Below, in pieces: positions 55,575-64,000 of a stretch of DNA of 64,000 nt. The position numbers and the translations under genes were made by a program. The notes beneath the pieces are model-generated. The model was not told the DNA's origin and searched no databases. It was given only the letters and a program-made list of their open reading frames with translations. Location of the stretch: assembly GCA_013397795.1 (NCBI GenBank), contig VZTJ01003846.1, forward strand, positions 3,022,741-3,086,740. The letters run 5' to 3'. This DNA is from Orthonyx spaldingii (taxonomy: Eukaryota > Chordata > Aves > Passeriformes > Orthonychidae). The first letter of the stretch is position 1. The number at the start of each line of letters is the position of its first letter.

Positions 55575-55759
55575 TTGAAGGGCAGCTAGAGCAAGCAAGC
55601 TTCACATTAAGCCCAGTTAATTTAAGGTCAATGTAAAGGTCATCTGTTACTGTCATGCTGCAGAAACCTGGGCCTTCATCATGACTCCTACTTCATATAA
55701 CTAAGTCTTCCCAATAATCTTCTAAATAAGTGTGGACATTGAACAGAAACAGACAAAAA

Positions 55760-55780
55760 CCAACCAACCAACCAACCAAA
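55760..55780. repeat. (CCAA)n simple repeat
   Basis: About 20 bp of CCAA units about 190 bp right of the ERVL-type LTR. On the minus strand it contributes to a spurious hydrophobic open frame. Confidence 0.8.
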
Positions 55781-57640
55781 AACCAGAAAGAAAAATTAAA
55801 TATTATGGGCAATGACATTACAAAGCACAAGACTAGAAGTGACAAAGAAAATGTTGACAGCTGGGAAATTTGTAGTAAGAGAAAGACCAAAGCAGACTGC
55901 ACACTGTAATCCTCAAGGTAAGAAGTGTTGAGCCAGACTTCTTCCTGGAGCTGTATAAAATACCTGGAATAAAATACCATCAGCAAAACCATAACAAACA
56001 CCAACCAACTGCACAAAACCCACAAAGAGAAAGGCAATAGCAAAGGTACAAAAGAAACATAAAACTCACAAACAACTAGTAAATGAGACCCACAAGTCCA
56101 GAAACCCTGGTGCCTCTTAACATTGCAGTATTGCTATGAGCAACAATTCTCAATTGCAATCTAAACCAAATGGCAGTCAAAGCTTTAGACTGGGGAAAAG
56201 CTACTGAAGTCAAACCACTTTAGTTAATAATTATTTGCTGCTAAGCACTTTCAGTTCTGCTTTGTCTCTGCTGCAATCCCAGGGAGCAAGCGCACTGCGA
56301 GCTGCCTACCTGCAACAAGCCAAGGGTTGGCTGCGGGAAGGGAGCGTGCTCAGTCTTGTCTCCTCTTCCCTCCAGCAAATGTAAATTACGAACGCAAAGC
56401 TCCAGGAACAAATCACCAAACACCGTGTCTTTGCAAATGTCTTTGTGTAAGCATTATGACTCAGTTTGCTGGTAGGCACTCCAACTAAATTAATTTACCA
56501 TGGTATGGAAAACCTGAGAAAAGTAAAACTTAAGCTGTACAAACACCTGCAAGAGTTTCTAAATGCCTGGGGTTTTGCAGCCAAGACCTGCTTGTTTGGG
56601 CAGGTGCTGCCACTGTTATGGGAGTGTCCATGGTACAAATTCCTCTGCTCAACTGTCTTCAGCAGGGAAAGCAGCCCAGACTTCTTGGAAATAAATCTGT
56701 TCTAATCAGGACAGCAACAAAACGTCTTGACCAAAAGCTTAGTTTTTTTTTTTTTCTGCTCACACTCCTTTTCCTATCTTAGGTTTTTTTTCCAGGTTAT
56801 GGCCCTAACAAGGTTTAGTTACAACATCTTGAGGCTCTATTAGTGCATAAACCATTTCTTTTGAAGTTTTTATTGTTTCACATTCAGTTCAAACACAAAC
56901 TTCTCCTCAACAATACTGTCTCTTATTTAAGGTTATGTGCAGTCTCCGAATAAGTGCATGCCAATGGATACAGAATGAGTTGTCAATTACACAAGGTTTT
57001 GTTAAAAAACAAGTGAAATAAAAATAGTTCATTAGTAAATTTGACTGAAACTACAGAACAATATCCCATATGCTACACCAGACTTTCACATACACTAACA
57101 GGTTCCTCTAATCTAATAGGAATTAGATTAAGTGTATTGCAATGTGCTCAGCACGCTACTCACTTCTATAAAGAAACTATGGGTTTACGTTATGCACTTT
57201 CACTGACTTTCAAAGCAGAGACATACTGAAGTTCATCAGCATCAGTTTTTATTCCTTGTCTCATGTGCTCTTCATTTCACTTAATCTATCATGATTCTTA
57301 TATATATATATTTTAATATAATATTTCAGAGAAATTGAGGGGTTAGGACAACGAAGTATTTAAGCACATGCCTGGCAACAGTACTAGTGTCTTTAAACCT
57401 TGGCATGTTTTTGCACGCTTCACCAGATTAAGTCCTGATCACACAGAACAGTACTAGCAGTAAGACAACTTAGTAAGTAATACAGGATACCTTCATTTTT
57501 CATTGCACAGGATTGCAGTTCCTGTAGAAACGGCAGCTTTCACATTTCACAGTGCATAAGCTGCAGTTTCTATACAACTACCCAAGCCTTTAGAGGACAG
57601 ACATATGTTCTTAAATTTGGAAAAAGAGTAAATCACTTAC

Positions 57641-57726
57641 TGTCCGAGCATATCCAGAGGTCCCTCTTTTATCAGTGCACCAGATCACAAAAGGAAAGAA
57701 GACAAGAGGGTGGAAACTGCTCAGTG
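57641..57726 (-). other. Weak candidate alternative SASH1 exon
   Basis: Read on the minus strand, a short open stretch ends FVIWCTDKRGTSGYART at a good GTAAGT donor. That donor is in phase 0 and so matches exon A's phase-0 acceptor. Possible acceptors are a tttcttag at 57727 or a gagcag at 57717. There is no in-frame ATG: a TAA lies five codons before TGCAGC. It would need an upstream exon or be non-coding. I do not recognise the peptide. Chance is a real possibility. Confidence 0.15.
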
Positions 57727-60700
57727 CTAAGAAAGAGTAGAGGCTGCAGCAATGATAGGGAGATTACTTGAAGGCTGTTTCATGATTCAACATTCCTTAT
57801 AAACTCATGGAAACCTTAACACCCAGGTATAGCCCTTATGCACTGTAATTCCACGAGGGCTTCTATGACTGCAAAAGTGGATTTAGCAGAATTCCTTAGA
57901 TGTCAAAAATCTACTGGTACTCTGCACTTCTGAAAACAAACACCACATCTTAATGAAATTGTAATGCCAAAATCTGATTAATTTCTGATTTGAAGCAATG
58001 TGTCTTTCTTGTGTTTCCCTGTCCTTGACAAGTACTAAATTCTAGCTTCTTGAAAATAGTCCATGGAAAAAGGATATACTATAAGCCTGTTTCCATGTCA
58101 CAAATAGATCGCTATGACTTTTAAAATGCCAAAACTTAAGCTTAAATAAGGTGATAGAATGGATTTAACATGATCTTTAGCTTTAAACTTTTTAAACAGT
58201 AACTAATTTGCCTCCCAACTCTCAGCTTGACTCAGACACTATTAATTACATAAACTCAATTATTAGCCTTTCATATTAATGGTTTTGTTTCCTCACTCCT
58301 TCAGTACCCTTCACATCTAATTAAGCACCAACTTCTAACAACACAACATTTCCCATTGAATGGATTCTCACAACTCTTCTGCAGCTGCCTCCCCCAACCC
58401 CTTGGCAGGGCCTTGAAACGTCTACAAGGATTCAAAATGCTGTTGCTGTTGTTTAGGTACTAAAATGTGAGGTTATCTCAGCAGATCACGCCTGCTCCAG
58501 TCCCTTTGCTGGCTATGCAAGATATCTGCTGTAGAAACTGTTCTTCACGGCCTCTGCCTGTTTGCCACTAAATTAATCTGTTTTCTTTGCACGTCCTTGG
58601 CTTCTCTAGCACTGACAAACGCTCGTCTTTTACACCATTCCCTTCTATCACTTCAAGTCTCAGTGTTAGAGGACAAAAAGACATTTTGAAGTTTACTGAA
58701 AAAAAGAAATGTAGTAGCTGATCAGAATAAAAAATGTATGAACTATTTGCTTTACTACCTTGAAAATCAGTTTCTTGTTTGCTCTAAATATGATTGTAAT
58801 CATTATTTTCAACAAAATTAAAAATAATGAAACTTTTGGCTAGCATTCCATGTAAAAACAGGATGAGCTACAGAAAGACCACTGCAGTTTTAGAGACTGT
58901 CATGCAAGGGTAATTTCTTACCAACTATTTCTCCCATCTCTCCAATTCCAGGTATACTACAAAGCCGTAAATTCTGATGTCCTCCACACTATGAAAAGGG
59001 AAAGTAAAAGTCTTCAGAGAGGAAAAAATTTTCCTTCAGAGTTTTCTTCTGCATATTTTGCACCTTGTATTGCCTCAACTGACATATTTGCCTTTTAGAG
59101 CTGTTTTACTATATACTGCCCTTGTCTCTGCAGGACCTGCTCCCAAGGGACTTTTTTCCACAGCTACATACGTAAGAGACATGATTTATGTGGTGACCAT
59201 GAAACACACAATCCACTGCTATTCCCAGGAAGAGAAAAACTAACCCCAAACCTCCTCAGTCTTAAGACTATACCTCCCACCAGGACAGCCACTGGTTCAC
59301 ATATGTCATACTGCTTTGAACTCTCTTATTGGTACTGCTGAGGAGCAGATCAGCACCTGAACTGTAAAAACTGGGAAAAGTATGGTGTGATAGCCAGAAG
59401 AGAGCAAGGCACAAAGCCCAAACACACAGGAGATTACTTCAGAAGATGGTGTTCCTTGAGAGGAAACAGCTTGAGACAAAATCAGCAGCAGTGTAGTGCT
59501 GATGCATCCAAATTACACTTGACATTCCTCAGACTGCTGTGGTCTTCCAATGGACAGCAAAGCTTCTCCTATGTCCTGCAATAAACTAGCTCAACTCAGT
59601 GCTGTGACTCAGAGTTCATCCAGCAAACCTATAAAGAAAAAAAGAGTCCTCTCTGCTATTTTCATGTGCTCTGGCTGCAAACACTGAATAAGGCTCTCCA
59701 GAATTTAAGAGCCTGAATGACCCAGACTATGACATCACAGAAAGTAAAATGCAGCTATTACTTGTGCCTGTTCTGCCTTAAATTGCCAAAAACATTCGTA
59801 ACATGCCTCCTACAGTGCCAAAAGACAAGAATGAGGATTATCTGTTAAAAGATGAAAAGGAGTCCTCTTGCAGTGTGAACCCAAATGAAAAACCCAAATC
59901 CACCATAAACACAGCATAGAAACTAAAGTGTTTCTCCTCTCACTTTCTGTGAATGGCATTCCCAAAACAGCAAGAAGGACATCTAGATAATAAAAACATT
60001 CTTCTGATACTGGATTTCTGTATTATCTCAGGAAGTTACTTAAATCCTTTGTGCCTCAATATATTTGCCTGAAAACAAGAATTCTTACCTATTGTATTTC
60101 ACAGCTTTGTCAAAGCCGCTGACACACCTCGGAAAAGACATATGGAGGTGTAAGCAACTGGAATCACAGCGTACATCTCCTTTCCTCCATGTCCTGCACT
60201 TGCAGGAGAGAAGAGGACTCTGCTACAGCAACCAACTCCTTGCCAAAACCAGCCTTGAAAGTCACTGGTGAGCTGATCCTCTGAAAAAGTAACCGCAGAA
60301 CACTCCGTGATTGTCTCCCACTCAGAACCAGACAAACCTCTCCCCATATTCTTAGAGGGGTGTGTATCTGGTGTTTCTGCCTGTGTATTTTTATTAGACA
60401 GACTAGATTTTAATTAGATCTGGTCACTAAAGGCAGGGGTAGCTATCTCTAGCGGTCTGAGAAAGCAGAAGGAGACAACACAGACAGAAAGGAGATACTT
60501 TACAACTAGTCTTCGTGAAAGCAAAGTTGGCAAAGGCACCAGCAAACAGATAAAGTTGTGTTGAGTAGGTTAAATAGTTCACCCTGCCTCATGTAATTGC
60601 ATGGCTACCCTCAGGTCCTTGATTTTTAAATTAAATAACCATTTTGAAAAAATAAATGGGGGAAAACAAAAGAGTATAACTGTTCTTTTAATAACATTCG

Positions 60701-62293
60701 AATTCCCTGAAAACTTATTTTTCTCAATTTGCCCTGCTTTATTAAAAGAATAAGTTCCAAGTTGAGATAACATCTCTTACTGTTATAATTTTTAATCTGT
60801 GCCGCAATTCATGATTTGCTCTTTCTCAGCTCTGGCTGTGATTCTGGATACACACTCATGAGCAGCCCTGCAGACTTCATGGACGGTGACTATACTTCAA
60901 ACACACAGAAAACCCCAACTGAATTATCTAATTTAGTTTTCATCCTCAAACTTCCTGTTTTTTGAAAAAAAAATTTAGTAATTGTGCTCTGAAAGCAGAC
61001 TTTGAGAAGAATATGTCAGCAGTTAGCACTGTGCCCCTAATTAGAACAATATATTTATGGCCTCCATAAATTCCCTCTGAAGCTATAGTGTAATGCTTCT
61101 ATATGTCTATTTCCCAGTATACACAAATGTTTTCAAATTATCAGCACTGCCTTGCTGACTGCTTAAGATAAGGCCCTCATCTTGCAATGCAAAGGAGACT
61201 TAGGCTCTGTCACGCATTAATGGGAACCATTCACAGAGAGCCTTCTGCTCCTCCAGAAAAATCTCTCCTGACTGCACAAAAATGTTACCTTTTGTAGATT
61301 AACTAAAGGGACAGCATCATGAATATACATCTTTCCCTTCTTCTGACTTAGCATAACTTAAACAGCATGTCCTTAATTTTTGCTGCAACTCCTTCAAATG
61401 CTAATTTATGTTCCTTTGGTAAATGTTGCTTTCTGCACTTGGAGAGTGCAGAAAGCACTTATGAATTAATGTTCTGAAATTTTCATCAAGTTCAGAGAAT
61501 GAACATTGCTACAATTCAACACTTGCAAACTTAATTTATATTCTTGCAGATTTGAGAAAATTTGTCTTGGCAAATGAAAATCCAGAAATGGTCCACAGCA
61601 AGCTGTCAAGAAAACGGGGAAACCAAAAGCAGAAGAACATCCCGTATGCCAAATACCAGAAACACATGCTTGCTGTGTTATTTCTCAGTGTCACTGAAGA
61701 GATGTCATTTGTCATTAGCCAAATCCACTGTTTCATCACAGGCTTGATCCACATCCAATCAAGACAATGATCTTCATCAATAGATGCTACATCAAAGTCA
61801 AATACTTCCAACAAGTTACTTAACATCTGAATACCTCTGTTAAACTGTCTGTAAAATAGATATTTTAGCATTCAATGCACAGATGCAAATCATATGTAAT
61901 AATAATCTGTCTGCCTACACAGCAACACTGCAGGACCAAGACAAAACTCCTATAAAGTCTCTTCAGAGCAGTCATAATCCACTACCTTAAAATGTGTTTT
62001 CAGAAAGAGATGTTGTGATGACGAAGGACAGAAGGTATGTTACATGACATGTCCTTACACTTCTAAAATGATTTTTACAGACAAATCAAATGACCACAAC
62101 AGAAATCTGCCTTCCTGCACGGTTTTAAACTTTTGATGGAGAACGGTGTTTTCCAGAGGAAAGGAAGGGGGGCGTTGGTTGGGAAATATGAAAGTAATTT
62201 CAGCAGGAGTTTGTGAATAGGGTATTCTTTCATATAATGAAAACCAGATCATAAAATAGTCTGTGAACTGAGAAATTCACAGAAAATATAGCC

Positions 62294-62380
62294 AAAATTA
62301 TATTATATATATAAAACATATACAATATAAATTTATATATATTTTAATATATAAATAATTATATTAAAACTGTATTAAAA
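62294..62380. repeat. AT-rich low-complexity tract
   Basis: About 85 bp almost devoid of G and C with TATA dinucleotide runs. It is low-complexity intron sequence. A shorter TA run lies at 57301-57330. Confidence 0.8.
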
Positions 62381-63564
62381 ACAATAGAGTTTTCCCCATC
62401 ATAAGACATGTTCAGGAAATTGTTTTTGAAACAATAAAAAATAAGTCAGGATTCTAAAGTGCAGTTCCATAGAACAACAGAATGTCTGACAACGGAAAAC
62501 AAGTTACACAAATAATTTTGTATCACAAAGCTATTACATAAATGTAAATCTGTGCAATACAGTTTGTCACTTGATTTCAAAGTCATCAGGCACAGGAAGA
62601 ATGCAACTGTGTTTAGTTTGTAAACATCTCAGGAAAATTTCAAAGCATATACATAATAGCAGGTATTAATATTACATAAAATTGAGAACAAAATAATCCA
62701 CTTAATTTTACAGGTCAAGTCTATTGAAAGGAAGGTTGGATAACAGTTGTCTTGTAGCCTGAGGTGACTTGTTAACTTTCAAGCAATAAATAAAGCCTTC
62801 AGGGTTCAAGATCAAGTAATTAATTACTAAATTTATGGAAGGCTTTACTACAGAAATCAATAAATAGTGACTAAAGAAGGCATTATGAATAAAACAATGT
62901 CATAATACTGGTAACTCCACTTGAGAAGATGGCAAAATTTTCTACATAGCAAGTACATGCCAAATCAATCCATGGAATATAATTTGCATTGAACAAACTA
63001 TTTAACATTTTGCACATGACCTCTGTGTTGAGACAGGTTAAGTTATCTTCCAGTTTTTTGCATAGTCACCTGTAAATACAGGGTGTTCTCTGGACCCTCC
63101 ACTGTCACTCCTACAGACTGACCCTTTCCTGCAAACATCCACAGTGGCATATGCTTTTCAGAAGGAGTTGGAAAAAATACCTACATCAGTGAAGATATAA
63201 TGGGACTGGTCAATTAAAAACTGACACCCTAAAACTAATTCCTGCTAAAGCTGGTGAAATCTGTATGAATATATACCATATATTGGTGCACACCCCTACA
63301 TTAGATCAATAAATATATGCCTGATCTCTGGTGAAAGATCAAATGAGAAAGATGCAAAGAAGAGATTGTTGCCTGCTTCTGTTACCAAGGAGCACAGGGC
63401 TGGAAGGTAGTGTCATTACCCATTACAGAGACAAAAGTTGTTTTCATTTAAGGCTCCATTCTAAAGAAACAAACATGTCAATCCACCACCACTTCTAGGG
63501 TAATAAATAATTAAAACAGCAGGTTATTCTGGCCTAATGTTTGGGAATCAGATGCTGTGCAATA

Positions 63565-63880
63565 TGGAGAACTGAAAGGTGCTGCACTTAAACAGAATTA
63601 CCCAGACAAAGACATTCAGGGTGGGGAACATCTGGGAAGCTAACAGGTTGGCAGGAAAGGATGTAGGGATTATGGTGAATCATAAGGTAAGCAGAAGCCT
63701 TAGTGTCACGTTGTTGTGTAAAGAACCACCATTGTATTACAAATATTACACATGCTAAAATAGTTTGCCTAGGGAGATAGTGGAATTAACATGCTGGGAC
63801 AGTTTAAAGACAGGTCTGATCAACATTTGTCAAGCATGATAAGGACAGCTGAATCTATCTTGGGGCAAAGGATGCACCAA
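63565..63880 (+). mobile_element. Decayed CR1-type LINE 3' fragment
   Basis: The + strand text follows two separate parts of the CR1/L3 ORF2 tail. The first resembles the ...ctgcactt..cagggtggggaac..aaaggatgtagggatt region. The second resembles the near-terminal tgcctagggagatagtggaa..acagtttaaagacagg region. Sequence normally between them is missing, so an internal deletion is likely. Many lesions show it is an old inactive copy. The family assignment is from recalled consensus. Confidence 0.6.
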
Positions 63881-63986
63881 GTGATTTCTCAAAATTATAA
63901 AACAAAGCCAGGGTAAATTCTATAGAAAACATTACAACAAAACAGTATTTAAAACAAAATAGGTTTGGTAACACACCTTCAACCAC

Positions 63987-64000
63987 AAAAAAAAAAAAAA
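63987..64000. repeat. Poly-A tract at the window edge
   Basis: At least 14 A at the right edge, possibly continuing beyond it. It lies about 100 bp after the CR1 tail and may be unrelated to it. Confidence 0.7.

Larger units (their letters stand above)
41983..64000 (-). other. SASH1: Intron upstream of exon A (at least 22 kb)
   Basis: I scanned this stretch on the minus strand for the preceding exon (human blocks near YADYYNTCFSDVCERMEE and RKRRVSQDLEV) and did not find it, so the intron probably continues past the right edge. It contains the ERVL-type element, a CR1 tail, an A/C-rich tract near 50.4 kb, a CCAA array at 55.76 kb and an AT-rich run at 62.3 kb. One weak candidate alternative exon is noted at 57641-57726. 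Confidence 0.7.

Noticed and set aside
55693..56043. 116-codon hydrophobic minus-strand open frame that resembles a membrane protein
   Set aside because: It reads through A/C-rich simple sequence and the CCAA array, which creates artificial Leu/Phe/Trp/Val-rich translation.
60121..60200. Minus-strand stretch with a partial resemblance to a Met-Glu-Glu-Arg-Arg block of the missing SASH1 exon
   Set aside because: Only a few residues match, the flanking residues do not, and no proper acceptor/donor pair gives the needed phase.

Overview
The window is vertebrate genomic DNA, and everything recognisable as coding belongs to one gene read on the minus strand: SASH1 (SAM and SH3 domain-containing protein 1, a SLY-family scaffold). 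Ten consecutive internal coding exons lie between 41982 and 728. Each has an AG acceptor and a GT donor. Their phases chain without a break, and together they give 1140 nt (380 codons), corresponding to about residues 96-476 of the 1247-residue human protein. The start of the gene (initiator Met and first ~95 residues) lies beyond the right edge or was not found. The rest of the SLY domain, the SH3 domain and both SAM domains lie beyond the left edge.

The organism is most likely a bird, probably a neoavian or passerine. The clues are a + strand ERVL-type LTR element (53680-55574) of a kind I know from neoavian genomes, decayed CR1/L3-type LINE tails, no mammalian SINEs and fairly compact introns. 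The call rests on recalled repeat sequences, not a database search.

Layout from right to left, in the direction of transcription. 64000-41983 is an intron of at least 22 kb holding a decayed CR1 tail, the ERVL-type element and simple repeats. 41982-41761 holds two ~50-nt exons separated by a 121-bp intron. An 11.3-kb intron follows, with another LINE relic. Exons of 41, 87, 113 and 102 nt sit in a cluster at 30500-25939. A 14.2-kb intron then contains a small but very CpG-dense island near 15.5 kb, a possible internal promoter. Exons of 133, 347, 72 and 144 nt follow at 11739-728. The last two begin the SLY domain and carry the conserved R-x-x-S-F-G phosphosite motif and a basic segment.

The most interesting signal is just past the donor of the 347-nt exon. 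The reading frame stays open for 177 more codons (7390-6860, TGA at 6857-6859) and has a strongly coding-like stretch. A second GTGAGT donor at 6901 lies in the same phase. Using it would insert 163 residues in frame, just before the phosphosite exon. This looks like an undescribed alternative exon extension, or a remnant of unknown coding sequence.

The other open reading frames in the window look like chance or shadow frames. No tRNA, rRNA or CRISPR array was seen.
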